In this document: positions 32,762 through 41,425 of the stretch, one piece after another | Numbering within the stretch: the stretch's first letter is position 1 | Layout of the letters: each line of letters begins with the position of its first letter | Origin: Faecalibacterium sp. CAG:1138 | Lineage (GTDB): Bacteria; Bacillota; Clostridia; Christensenellales; CAG-917 | NCBI GenBank assembly: GCA_000434675.1 | Contig: HF988635.1 | Location: forward strand, 1 to 44,635 | DNA length: 44,635 nt | Reading direction: 5' to 3' | Position numbers and translations under genes: made by a program | Notes under the pieces: generated by a model | What the model saw: only the letters and a program-made list of their open reading frames with translations | Told to the model about the DNA's origin: nothing | The model's database searches: none

Positions 32762-33481
32762 TCACTTTTTCCTTGCGACGACCAGCAGTCTGTTGCTTTT
32801 TTCGTTTAAGTCGCCGTACGTTTCTCCGTCCGAAAATTTCACGTCGAAGCCTTGCTGCTCCAACAGTCGTTTGTAGGTTTCGTTCCTATAAAAATACTGA
32901 ACGAAAAAGCCGTCTTCCCGCGTGTACCCGTCCCTTTCCTTTTTGAAAACGGAAACGTCGGTGCCTATCTTGCCGTCCTCGATTTTTCGCGCCGTCCAAA
33001 AAAGCGTGTACGTCGGCGTATCCTCGAAAAACGTTTGCCCCGAAAGCACGTTTTCGGCCTTATAAAGCGTGCTGACGTCAAACGCCAGAACGCCGTTTTC
33101 GGTGAGCGCGTCGTGGATTTTGCCGAAAAGCTTTTTGAGATTCTCCTCGCTTTTGACGTAATTGAATCCGTCGCAGGTGGAGGTTATAAGCGAATATTTG
33201 CCGTATATTTTAAGGCTGTTCACGTCCGACTGCAAAAAGAGCAGCTGCCTTCTTGCCGCGCGCGCCTTTTTGGCGGCCTCCGTCAGCATTTTCGGGGAAT
33301 TATCCACGCAGGTAACCTTAAACCCCGCTTCCGAAAGCTTCAATGCAAACGTCCCCGTCCCCGAACATAAGTCCAGCGCGGCTCCGCTTGGCGGAAAGCT
33401 CGGTTTTATTGCGGCAAACAGCCCGTCGTAGTCGAAGCGAACGAGCTCGTCGTAACGTTCGCTCAAAAGGTCGTAGCTCAT
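32762..33481 (-). CDS. Class I SAM-dependent methyltransferase
   Basis: A 239-residue methyltransferase. Motif I ALDLCSGTGTFALKLSEAG is near 35-53, followed by the acidic residue of motif II in VTCVDNSPKML (57-67) and LITSTCDGFNYV (about 100-111) as the post-II region. The substrate is unknown. It is placed between a membrane-protein gene (4-base overlap) and hslO; similar small methyltransferases are often found near hslO in Firmicutes but I cannot assign a reaction. Confidence 0.87.
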   Translation of the reverse strand: MSYDLLSERYDELVRFDYDGLFAAIKPSFPPSGAALDLCSGTGTFALKLSEAGFKVTCVDNSPKMLTEAAKKARAARRQLLFLQSDVNSLKIYGKYSLITSTCDGFNYVKSEENLKKLFGKIHDALTENGVLAFDVSTLYKAENVLSGQTFFEDTPTYTLFWTARKIEDGKIGTDVSVFKKERDGYTREDGFFVQYFYRNETYKRLLEQQGFDVKFSDGETYGDLNEKSNRLLVVARKK

Positions 33482-34461
33482 TTTTTGCCGCCTTTTTTGG
33501 ATTTTCTATGCTCTTTTCGGGCCTCTTTTTTGATTTCGACCTGCGTTTCGCGGTAAAGCGGATTGATAACGTTGTCAAACGAGAACTGCGCAAGCGCGCT
33601 CATCGACAAAATTATGAAGCTGAATCCGAACATAACCATCAGAACGTAAACCAAAAATGTCAGTATATTTCCGCCGCCGAGCAGCAATATCGCAACCGGC
33701 GCGCAGCACATAAGAACTATGCCCACGCTTATAAGCAACAATCTGCTGTCCAGAATGGCGGCGTTCTTCACGGTGTCCGTCAAGGAAATTTTGTAGGTAA
33801 CCGCGCTCGGCATAGCAAAAACGTTGACGGTCAAAAGCAAAAGCGCAACGATGTAGGAAAGCACCGTCAGAATCCAGGCGATCACTTCGTTGTTCCCCGT
33901 AAGGCGGCATTTTTGCAGCCACACCGTAACTTCCCCTACTCCCGCGATGAGAGCCATGGAAAGAAGCGTCAGAACCAAAAACTTGAAGTAGTATTTCTTT
34001 ACGCCGCGGTAAAAATCTTTGGTCGGCAAAACCTTTTCGCCCCAAAGGTACTTTTTGGCGCAGTTAAATGCGCCCGAAAGCCCCACTGCCAGAAAGAGTC
34101 CGCACGGAATGATGAGCAACATCAGTTTGGCGTAAGTGTCGTAGATGGCGGTTTTGGCCACTATGATGCTGTCGGACGTACCCGGATACCCTATGCCGAC
34201 GTTCCCCATAAAGTTATAGGAACCGGCGACCTTGTCCACCATAACCGGAATGGCGTAAACTATCACCGCAATGAGCGGCAAAAGATAAAGAATAAGCCAC
34301 AGACTGACGCGCATCAATCCGTTTTGTTCGGCTTTCATGGTGTCGGTTATCTGTTTCCATCTTCCGCCGGGATATTCGCCCTTTTTCTCCTCTTCTCTCG
34401 TTTCCGGAGCAAGCGTCAATTTTTTGAATATCGACCTAACGTCGCCTTCCTGTTTTGCCAT
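33478..34461 (-). CDS. Hypothetical multi-pass membrane protein
   Basis: A 327-residue protein with about six membrane segments, starting with VSLWLILYLLPLIAVIVYAI near 52-71 and including LMLLIIPCGLFLAVGL, FLVLTLLSMALIAGVG, LTVLSYIVALLLLTV, LLLISVGIVLMCCAPVAILL and FLVYVLMVMFGFSFIILSM. The N-terminus is hydrophilic and the C-terminus is a Lys/Arg-rich tail. The topology resembles DUF624-type proteins, but the match is not secure. First gene of the five-gene operon; AAGGAG precedes ATG 34461. Confidence 0.78.
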   Translation of the reverse strand: MAKQEGDVRSIFKKLTLAPETREEEKKGEYPGGRWKQITDTMKAEQNGLMRVSLWLILYLLPLIAVIVYAIPVMVDKVAGSYNFMGNVGIGYPGTSDSIIVAKTAIYDTYAKLMLLIIPCGLFLAVGLSGAFNCAKKYLWGEKVLPTKDFYRGVKKYYFKFLVLTLLSMALIAGVGEVTVWLQKCRLTGNNEVIAWILTVLSYIVALLLLTVNVFAMPSAVTYKISLTDTVKNAAILDSRLLLISVGIVLMCCAPVAILLLGGGNILTFLVYVLMVMFGFSFIILSMSALAQFSFDNVINPLYRETQVEIKKEARKEHRKSKKGGKK

Positions 34462-34656
34462 ATATTTTTCTCCTTAAGCGCAATCGGAACGATTGTTCCG
34501 AAACGCAATCTATTTACTCAGCATATATTATAGAGTAAAATCTGCCAAAGCGCAACCAAAAAAACCGAAATCGGCAATTTAATAGTTCAACTCAAACAAT
34601 TTCTTAAATTGTTTTTTCGGCGAAGGCGCGCGGAGGCCAAAAATCGGAGGCTCAAA
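34462..34656. promoter_or_regulatory. Divergent intergenic region with terminator-like hairpin before asd
   Basis: Separates the minus-strand operon from asd. CGGAACGATTGTTCCG (about 34485-34500) is an inverted repeat near the minus-strand start. On the plus strand AAACAATTT (34594-34602) pairs with AAATTGTTT (34606-34614) and is followed by T's to 34617, about 40 bases before the asd start, so it could terminate early transcripts. No lysine-riboswitch architecture is visible in this short space. Confidence 0.5.
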
Positions 34657-35658
34657 ATGAAAAACTTAAAACTTGCAATCGTCGGCGCAACCGGCATGGT
34701 CGGCAGAAAGTTTCTGGAAGTTCTGGAAGAGAGGAACTTCCCCGTTTCGGAATGTCGGCTCTTCGCTTCCGAAAAAAGCGCCGGAAAGATGCTTACGGCA
34801 TTCGGAAAACAAACCGAAGTTCTGCTTTTGTCGCCGGAAAACGTCAAAAAATATCCGGTTGACGTCGCGCTTTTCAGCGCGGGCGGCGCGGTCAGCGAGC
34901 TGTACGCTCCTCTATTTGTAAAAACGGGAGCCGTGGTCATCGACAACAGCAGCAAATGGCGTATGGACGAAAAGGTTCCGCTTGTCGTGCCCGAGGTCAA
35001 TCCCGAGGACGCGCTTTCAAATTCGGGCATAATAGCAAATCCGAATTGCAGCACCATTCAGGCCGTCGTAGCCCTGAAGCCGCTTTTTGACGAATTCGGA
35101 ATAAAGAGAGTGGTTTTCTCCACCTATCAGGCGGTGTCGGGCGCGGGCGTGGGCGGATATAACGACCTTATGGGCGGAACCGCAGGCCTGCCGCCGAAGA
35201 AATTCAACTACCCGATTTTCGGCAACTGCCTGCCTCAGATCGACCTTTTCGAAGACGACCGCTACACCAAGGAAGAACACAAAATGATAAACGAAACCCG
35301 CAAAATTCTGCATGCGCCGACTCTTTCGGTAACCGCAACCACCGTGCGCGTCCCCGTCTATCACGGCCATTCGGAGTCGATAAACGTCGAATTTGAAAAG
35401 CCTGCTACGCTTGACGAAATCTTCGCCGCCTTCAAAAAGCAAAAAGGACTGGTGATTTTGGACGATCCGAAAAAAGAGCTCTACCCTATGCCTATCTACG
35501 TTGCGGGAAAGGACGAGGTTTACGTCGGCCGAATCAGACGTGATTTCAGCGTGGAGAGCGGCGTGAACTTCTGGTGCGTTGCCGACAACATTCGCAAGGG
35601 CGCCGCCACCAACGCGGTGCAGATTGCCGAATATCTTTTGGAAAAATCGTTTTTTTAG
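34657..35658 (+). CDS. asd: Aspartate-semialdehyde dehydrogenase
   Basis: Reduces aspartyl phosphate to aspartate semialdehyde, the branch point of lysine/diaminopimelate, threonine and methionine synthesis. 333 residues. The NADP loop IVGATGMVGRKFLEVLEER is at 7-25; the active-site cysteine lies in ANPNCSTIQ near 127-135; STYQAVSGAGVGGYNDL near 155 and RIRRDFSVESG near 290 are family signatures. I use ATG 34657 because GGAGG lies just before it; a longer frame from 34609 would add an Arg-rich, unrelated N-terminus. dapA follows nine bases later. Confidence 0.96.
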   Translation: MKNLKLAIVGATGMVGRKFLEVLEERNFPVSECRLFASEKSAGKMLTAFGKQTEVLLLSPENVKKYPVDVALFSAGGAVSELYAPLFVKTGAVVIDNSSKWRMDEKVPLVVPEVNPEDALSNSGIIANPNCSTIQAVVALKPLFDEFGIKRVVFSTYQAVSGAGVGGYNDLMGGTAGLPPKKFNYPIFGNCLPQIDLFEDDRYTKEEHKMINETRKILHAPTLSVTATTVRVPVYHGHSESINVEFEKPATLDEIFAAFKKQKGLVILDDPKKELYPMPIYVAGKDEVYVGRIRRDFSVESGVNFWCVADNIRKGAATNAVQIAEYLLEKSFF

Positions 35659-35667
35659 GAGGGAAAC

Positions 35668-36552
35668 ATGAGTGTTTTTAAGGGAGTAGCAACGGCGCTT
35701 ATCACGCCGTTTTCGGAAGGCAAACCCGACCACGCCGCTCTTCGGCGGCTGGTGAAAATGCAGATCGACGCAGGAGTGGACGCCGTAGTCGCGCTCGGAA
35801 CGACCGGCGAACCCGCAACGATGACCAAAGAAGAAAAAATCGACGTTGCTCAAACCGTTCTGGACGTGGCAAAAGGCATTATTCCCGTCATAATCGGCGC
35901 GGGCGGAAACGACACGGCCGCCGCTAAAAAGGACGCCGCTTTTTACGAAAAGATGGGCGCCGACGCAATTTTGTCCGTCACTCCGTATTACAACAAATGC
36001 ACGCAAAACGGCCTCGTTTTGCACTATTCGGCCGTAGCAAACGCCATAAACGTGCCTCTCATCGTCTACAACGTGCCGTCAAGAACGGGCGTAAACGTCC
36101 TGCCGGAAACGTTTGAAAAGCTTTCCAAAATAGATAACGTGGCGGCCATAAAGGAAGCGTCCGGCAACGTGGCGCAAATTGCAAAAACCATAGCCCTGTC
36201 CGAAGGTGAAGCCGACGTTTACTCCGGCGACGACGGCCTCGTCGTGCCGCTTATGGCCTTGGGAGCAAAAGGCGTGGTGTCGGTGGTTTCAAACGTATTT
36301 CCGAAGGAAATGAAGCGGCTTACCTCTCTTTGCAATAAAAACCGCTACGACGAAGCGCGCGCTCTTGCCGCGCGGCTCATCCCCGTCGTGGACGCGCTGT
36401 TTTCGGAAGTCAACCCTATCCCCGTGAAAAAAGCGGCGGAAATTTTGGGGATTTCGGGTTCTTCCGTCAGGCTTCCTCTCACCGAAATGGAAAAACCGCA
36501 CGTTGAGCTGCTTGCCGCGGCAATTTCCGACTTTTTGAACAAAACATGCTAA
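35668..36552 (+). CDS. dapA: 4-hydroxy-tetrahydrodipicolinate synthase
   Basis: Condenses aspartate semialdehyde with pyruvate, the first step of the diaminopimelate branch. 294 residues, usual length. ALGTTGEPATMTKEEK near 41-56 contains the Thr-Thr-Gly pattern; YNVPSRTGVN near 131 contributes the catalytic Tyr and Arg; the Schiff-base lysine is in VAAIKEASGN near 155-164. GGAGGG lies before ATG 35668. Overlaps dapB by seven bases. Confidence 0.97.
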   Translation: MSVFKGVATALITPFSEGKPDHAALRRLVKMQIDAGVDAVVALGTTGEPATMTKEEKIDVAQTVLDVAKGIIPVIIGAGGNDTAAAKKDAAFYEKMGADAILSVTPYYNKCTQNGLVLHYSAVANAINVPLIVYNVPSRTGVNVLPETFEKLSKIDNVAAIKEASGNVAQIAKTIALSEGEADVYSGDDGLVVPLMALGAKGVVSVVSNVFPKEMKRLTSLCNKNRYDEARALAARLIPVVDALFSEVNPIPVKKAAEILGISGSSVRLPLTEMEKPHVELLAAAISDFLNKTC

Positions 36553-37304
36553 ACGTCATTTTATCCGGCGCGTCCGGCCGCATGGGACAGGAAGTTGCAA
36601 AAGTGATAAACGAACAAAATCAAAGCTTTAGGGTTTGTTTCGGGGTGGATAAATCGCTTTCTTTGCAAAATCAGGATTTTGTCGTTTATCCGTCGTATAA
36701 GGGCGTCGTGCCGCCCGAAAACGCGGTCATAATCGACTTCAGCTCGCCCGAGCTTGCCATAGAGAGTCTGTCGTTTGCAGAAAGTCGCGGCGTCCCTCTC
36801 GTCTTATGCACGACGGGGCTTACTGCAAAAACCTACGAAAAAGCGAACCTTGCCTCGAAGCGTATCCCGCTGTTTCTGGACAGCAACGTTTCGCCCGGAA
36901 TAACCTATATCAAACGCGCGGTGGCCGAATGCGCCAAAATGCTGGACGACGGCTTCGACATCGAAATCATCGAATACCACCACCGAAAGAAAGCGGACTG
37001 CCCAAGCGGAACGGCTTTGGACATCGCCAAAGAAATTCTGGCCATAAAGCCGAACTACAAAATCAGCTTCCGCGGCACGGACGGCGGCGAAAGATGCAAA
37101 AAGGAAATCGGCATACATTCCGTCAGAGGCGGAACGATAACGGGAAAGCACGAGGTTATGTTCATAGGCGACGACGAAGTTATCACCTTCTCTCACTCCG
37201 CCGCCACAAAACGCGTTTTCGCGCTCGGAGCGCTCAGGGCCGCGGCGTTCGTCTCAAAAATGCCGCCGGGGCTTTATAACCTGAAATCGGTTTTGGGAAA
37301 CTAA
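36546..37304 (+). CDS. dapB: 4-hydroxy-tetrahydrodipicolinate reductase
   Basis: Reduces the dapA product with NAD(P)H. 252 residues. Nucleotide loop ILSGASGRMGQEV (4-16); catalytic EYHHRKKADCPSGTAL near 140-155 with the paired histidines and Lys; the GKHEVMFIGDDEVITFSH pattern near 199-216. The overlap with dapA makes asd-dapA-dapB one operon that supplies diaminopimelate for peptidoglycan, lysine, and dipicolinate in spore formers. A terminator follows at once. Confidence 0.96.
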   Translation: MLNVILSGASGRMGQEVAKVINEQNQSFRVCFGVDKSLSLQNQDFVVYPSYKGVVPPENAVIIDFSSPELAIESLSFAESRGVPLVLCTTGLTAKTYEKANLASKRIPLFLDSNVSPGITYIKRAVAECAKMLDDGFDIEIIEYHHRKKADCPSGTALDIAKEILAIKPNYKISFRGTDGGERCKKEIGIHSVRGGTITGKHEVMFIGDDEVITFSHSAATKRVFALGALRAAAFVSKMPPGLYNLKSVLGN

Positions 37305-37333
37305 AAAACGCTCCCCAAAAGGGAGCGTTTTGA
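37305..37333 (+). terminator. Intrinsic terminator of asd-dapA-dapB
   Basis: AAAACGCTCCC pairs with GGGAGCGTTTT, followed by GATTTTTT; symmetric, so it may also end the convergent lipoprotein gene. Confidence 0.85.
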
Positions 37334-37342
37334 TTTTTTACG

Positions 37343-40300
37343 TCAGACGGTATATTCGCCGTAAACGACGTTTGCATTTGTCGGCAAATCGCCTTTCCAG
37401 TTGTTGTTCCAGCCGGAAGGAAGCTCTGCTTCCGTGTGGCCGACGTAAACCGTGGTGAGCCTTTCAGCCCCTGCAAAGAGCGTGTCGGAAACGGTGACTA
37501 CAGATTTCGGAATGTATAAAATGCTGAGATTTATCGCCCCTGCAAACGCGTTGCGGCAAATCTTTTCGGCCGTGCTTTCTACGACGTATGTCATGTCGGA
37601 TTTTGCCGAAGGATAGAACCTCAGGACGGTGCCCGCTTTGTTGTAAAGCACGCCGCGAATTTCCGAGAAGCTTTGGCTTGCCGCATCCACCACGAAGCGT
37701 TCGAGCTTTTTGGCTTCGCCGAAAACTTCGTAGTCGTCTTCGCCGTCGCCGAGCGCCGAAACGTTTGCGCCGATGACGATTTCAACCAAATTTCTGTTGC
37801 CTTTGAAAGCGTATCTGGCGATTTTTGTCACCGTGTCCGGAACAGTGAAGGTATCGCCTGCTTTGTTTTGCGGATACAAAACCAAAGTACTTCCTACGGT
37901 ATACACCGACTCATTATTTATTTCGCCTGCGGTATAAAGCACTCCGTCCACCGACACGTAAGCGGAGTTATTTACGTTCACCGCTTCAAGAGCCGAACAG
38001 CCGTTGAAAGCATAAGTTCCGATCGTTCCGAAAGCATTGTCGCGTTCGATGTTGATGACTTTAAGTCTGGAAGCGCCGTCGAAAGCGTAGCTTTTTATTT
38101 CGCCGACGAAGGTGGAAACGGTGACCGTTTCGTCGCTTCTGCCCGCAGGATATGCGACGAGCACGTATTCGTCGTCAGAATTGATTTCGTACAAAATTCC
38201 GTCGCCGTTGTCGTTGGTGAAGCAGGTGTTCGAGTCGCTGACCGCAATACGAGTCAGCCTTGTGCAGCCCGCAAACGCACCGAAGCTTATGGTGTTGACA
38301 GGAGCGGTTATGGACATAACCTTAAGTCCCGAACAATTCATAAACGCACCGCTCTCGATTGCGACCACGTTTGCGCCCAGTTCCACTTTTTCGAGGTAAA
38401 CCGCGTTCAAAAACGCACGGCCGGCCACTCTGGAAACAGGTTTGCCGTTGTAGGTGTCAGGGATTTTGATTGCCGTAACGGTGCTGTCGGACTTAAATTC
38501 GTCCTTAAAGCTTACGCTGTAGCCGTCGCCGTTTGATGTGAAGTTGAAATAGTTTTCGTTCTCCACCACCGCGGTGAGCACCGCAACGATCGTTTCGTCG
38601 CCTTCAACGACGTACGGCATTTTGATTGCCGAGCCGTCTTCATGCGTCCACCTGCTGACCACAAAGCCGTCGATAACAGGATCGAGGAAGTTGTGGATTT
38701 CTGTCTTATATTCGATTTCGTTGATTTCGTCAGGCTGACCTTCGATTCTGTAAGTGATTTTGAAGGTGTCCAGATGCCATTTTGCTTTGAGCAAAATGTC
38801 TTCCGTCATCGTCATGGATTCGAATCTGGTTTCGCCGTCGAGCCAGTATTCGAAGACATAACCATATTGAGAAGGATTGTCGATGTCGGACGCGTTCAGC
38901 GTGTTGCCTTCGTCAACGAAGATGTCCGTGGATTCCGATTCGTTGGAAACAAGCGTAACTCTGTACTGACGTTGCATTATAGCCTCTATTGTGCTCGAAC
39001 CGTACTCAAGCCTATCTATTTTCAAGCCAACAAAAACAGGGAACTTGTACTCTGTATCTTCTTTATCGTATTCATATTCGCCAACCCTTACTCCGCCATA
39101 CTGCCATTCTACAAAGCGATATTCTTCAGATGGGCAAACAACGGCAAGTTGTTCGGCGGTCAAAACTTGATCGAATTCACAAAAAATAGTATTTTCTGGC
39201 TTAATGCCGCCTATTGAAGCATCAACCCCTGATTGCATTTTGAAAGTAATGGTGAGCTGTTTTGCATTATAAACAGCGAATAAAGTCAAGTCTTCCGTAA
39301 TAACGTCTGTCGCAAAATCCCATTCCTTACCGCTTGCGTCACCAACATGCCAGCCCTGAAATTCATAGCCGTATTTATCTCTATATTCCGCATTAGGCTC
39401 GCTTATTGTAGAGCCAACGTCAACCTTGTATGGACTTGGTGGACTTATATTTTTTCCGCCGCCGTTGGTGTCGATGGTAACGACGTATTGTCTGACCCAT
39501 TTTGCGTAATATTTTTTCGGGGTGTCGTCTGCGAACACGGTTTCGCCCGCCCTAAATTCCGTTCCGCCGCCGTTTCTTTCGGAGAACCAGCCGTCGAAGC
39601 GGTAGTTTTCGTAAACAGGGGTGTCAGGGGCTTCCTGTTCGGTTATGGCGTCGCCTTTAAGCACGGCAACGTCCGAAGTTTCCGAGGTTTCGTTGTCGGC
39701 AGCGAAAACGATGGTGAAGCTTTCTTTCCAGTAGGCGTAGAACACCGTTTCCATTTTTTCCAGAACGTACGGGAACTTGTCATCCTCGATTTTGGTGCCC
39801 TGCCCGTCCTTTTCGGTGTACCAGCCCATAAATTTGAAGCCCGCGCGGGACGGATTCTTCTTAAGCTCGTCCGTGCCGACCGTGAGGCCGATGTCTTTAG
39901 GTGCGGTTTTGTAGTAAACGTTGGATTCCTCGCCGTAGCCGAGGTCGAAAACGAGGTAGCATTGAAGCACCCACTTGGCCTCTATGGTGAGGTCCTGCGA
40001 AACCACGGAATCGAAATTATATTCGCTTCCGCCGAGATACCAACCCGCAAAGCGATAGTTTTCTCTCGTCGGATCAGCAGGTTTTGCCACGGTGTAGCCT
40101 TCGTCCTGCACTACGTCAGGAATTTCGGTGCCGCCCTCTTTGGTGTCGAATTTTATGGTGCAGCGCTTCACCCATTTTGCGTGAAGGGTTCTGTCGCCGT
40201 CGACCTGATAAGGGAATTTCACTTTCTGCTCGGTAAGATAGCTGTCGGTTAAATACCAACCGTCGAAACGATACCCTTCTCTTATCGGAGTTTCCGGCGT

Positions 40301-41209
40301 AGAAATGTAGAATTTTTCATATTGCAAAACCGCTTCCACTGCGCTGCCGCCGTGAGAATCGAAAGTTACCGTGCACTCTCTTCCGTTGAATGCGGAAATA
40401 TTATCTGCCGCCTCCTTTTCGGAAAGGTTATGCCAGTTTTCGTTCCAACCTGCAGGGATTCCGCCGTCGGCATCGGGTATGTAGTAAATTTTCAGATTTT
40501 TGCAATCAATAAACGCGTTGTATGAAACTTCTTTGACGTTTGCGCCGATAAGAACGATTTCCAGTTGCAGATCTTCGCCCTCGAATGCGCCGCCGCGAAT
40601 GGTGTCAACCGATTTCGGTATGCTGAAATTGTCAAACTCGTAGTTTGAGGTAGGATAAAGCACCAAAGTCGTTTTGTTTTTGTTGTAAAGCACGTTGTGT
40701 TCGACAAAATAATGCTCGTTGTCCTCGCTAACCGTAACGAATTGCAACGATTTGCAGCCTCGGAAAGCACCGTTGCCGATGGAATTGACTTTGTTCAGGT
40801 TTATGGTTCTGAGCGCCGTGCAGCCTTTGAACGCAAAGTCCCCCACGGAGGTTACGTTTTCGCCCAAAGTCAGCGTTTTGATTTTTGTTGCCCCCTCAAA
40901 CGCGTTGTAACCGATGGTGTCCACAGGCAAACCGTTGTAGGTTTCCGGAACGACGACGTCGGTTCGGGTGTTCGTGCTGAGTATGCCGACAACGGAATAG
41001 CTGTTGCCGGTAAGCTTATACTTAAGGCCGCTGGTTGCGTCGCTGATGTCTTGCGGTTGATCCGGCTTAGGCGGCTGGACGTTGCCTCCCGGGTTCGGAG
41101 TCGGAGTCGGAGTCGGGTCCTTTTTCCCAAACAAATCGCATGCGGAAAGCGTCGCCGCCAGAAGCGCGACGAGAACGGCAATTCCTAATATTTTCCTCAA
41201 AGGTTTCAT
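37343..41209 (-). CDS. Large surface lipoprotein: BspA-like leucine-rich repeats and InlB B-type repeats
   Basis: 1288 residues. Lipobox LSAC puts the lipidated cysteine at 24, followed by a Pro/Thr linker (PTPTPTPNPGG). BspA-type leucine-rich repeats (YNAFEGATKIKTLTLGENV, FAFKGCTALRTINL) occupy about 80-265. About eight InlB/Listeria-Bacteroides-type repeats (GYRFDGWYL...KWV) cover about 280-890. A second leucine-rich block (SGAFMNCSGLKVMSI, YAFKGNRNLVEIVIGANV) spans about 940-1270. It is a probable cell-surface binding protein. AGGAGG precedes ATG 41209. DNA encoding about residues 583-741 is visibly more AT-rich than the rest. Confidence 0.88.
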   Translation of the reverse strand: MKPLRKILGIAVLVALLAATLSACDLFGKKDPTPTPTPNPGGNVQPPKPDQPQDISDATSGLKYKLTGNSYSVVGILSTNTRTDVVVPETYNGLPVDTIGYNAFEGATKIKTLTLGENVTSVGDFAFKGCTALRTINLNKVNSIGNGAFRGCKSLQFVTVSEDNEHYFVEHNVLYNKNKTTLVLYPTSNYEFDNFSIPKSVDTIRGGAFEGEDLQLEIVLIGANVKEVSYNAFIDCKNLKIYYIPDADGGIPAGWNENWHNLSEKEAADNISAFNGRECTVTFDSHGGSAVEAVLQYEKFYISTPETPIREGYRFDGWYLTDSYLTEQKVKFPYQVDGDRTLHAKWVKRCTIKFDTKEGGTEIPDVVQDEGYTVAKPADPTRENYRFAGWYLGGSEYNFDSVVSQDLTIEAKWVLQCYLVFDLGYGEESNVYYKTAPKDIGLTVGTDELKKNPSRAGFKFMGWYTEKDGQGTKIEDDKFPYVLEKMETVFYAYWKESFTIVFAADNETSETSDVAVLKGDAITEQEAPDTPVYENYRFDGWFSERNGGGTEFRAGETVFADDTPKKYYAKWVRQYVVTIDTNGGGKNISPPSPYKVDVGSTISEPNAEYRDKYGYEFQGWHVGDASGKEWDFATDVITEDLTLFAVYNAKQLTITFKMQSGVDASIGGIKPENTIFCEFDQVLTAEQLAVVCPSEEYRFVEWQYGGVRVGEYEYDKEDTEYKFPVFVGLKIDRLEYGSSTIEAIMQRQYRVTLVSNESESTDIFVDEGNTLNASDIDNPSQYGYVFEYWLDGETRFESMTMTEDILLKAKWHLDTFKITYRIEGQPDEINEIEYKTEIHNFLDPVIDGFVVSRWTHEDGSAIKMPYVVEGDETIVAVLTAVVENENYFNFTSNGDGYSVSFKDEFKSDSTVTAIKIPDTYNGKPVSRVAGRAFLNAVYLEKVELGANVVAIESGAFMNCSGLKVMSITAPVNTISFGAFAGCTRLTRIAVSDSNTCFTNDNGDGILYEINSDDEYVLVAYPAGRSDETVTVSTFVGEIKSYAFDGASRLKVINIERDNAFGTIGTYAFNGCSALEAVNVNNSAYVSVDGVLYTAGEINNESVYTVGSTLVLYPQNKAGDTFTVPDTVTKIARYAFKGNRNLVEIVIGANVSALGDGEDDYEVFGEAKKLERFVVDAASQSFSEIRGVLYNKAGTVLRFYPSAKSDMTYVVESTAEKICRNAFAGAINLSILYIPKSVVTVSDTLFAGAERLTTVYVGHTEAELPSGWNNNWKGDLPTNANVVYGEYTV

Positions 41210-41379
41210 AAGAGCCTCCTTTGTTTACACGTATGACGCGCGCCTTGCGAACGTTCATAATAAATTATACAACTTTTTACATATCAAAGTCAATAATTTT
41301 GGGTAAATCGTCAAAAAAACGCTTTCCGCCCCAAACTGCTTCCCCGACAGCCTAAACCAAGGTTTTGCCATGAAACGTC

Positions 41380-41406
41380 AAAAACCGCACTTAAAGTGCG
41401 GTTTTT
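41380..41406 (-). terminator. Intrinsic terminator of gdhA
   Basis: AAAAACCGCAC and GTGCGGTTTTT around TTAAA; T-run on the minus strand. Confidence 0.87.
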
Positions 41407-41425
41407 GTTCTGTAAAAGCTGTATT

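Noticed and set aside
34462..34656. Lysine riboswitch before asd-dapA-dapB
   Set aside because: The space is too short and the five-helix junction and its conserved bases are not seen.
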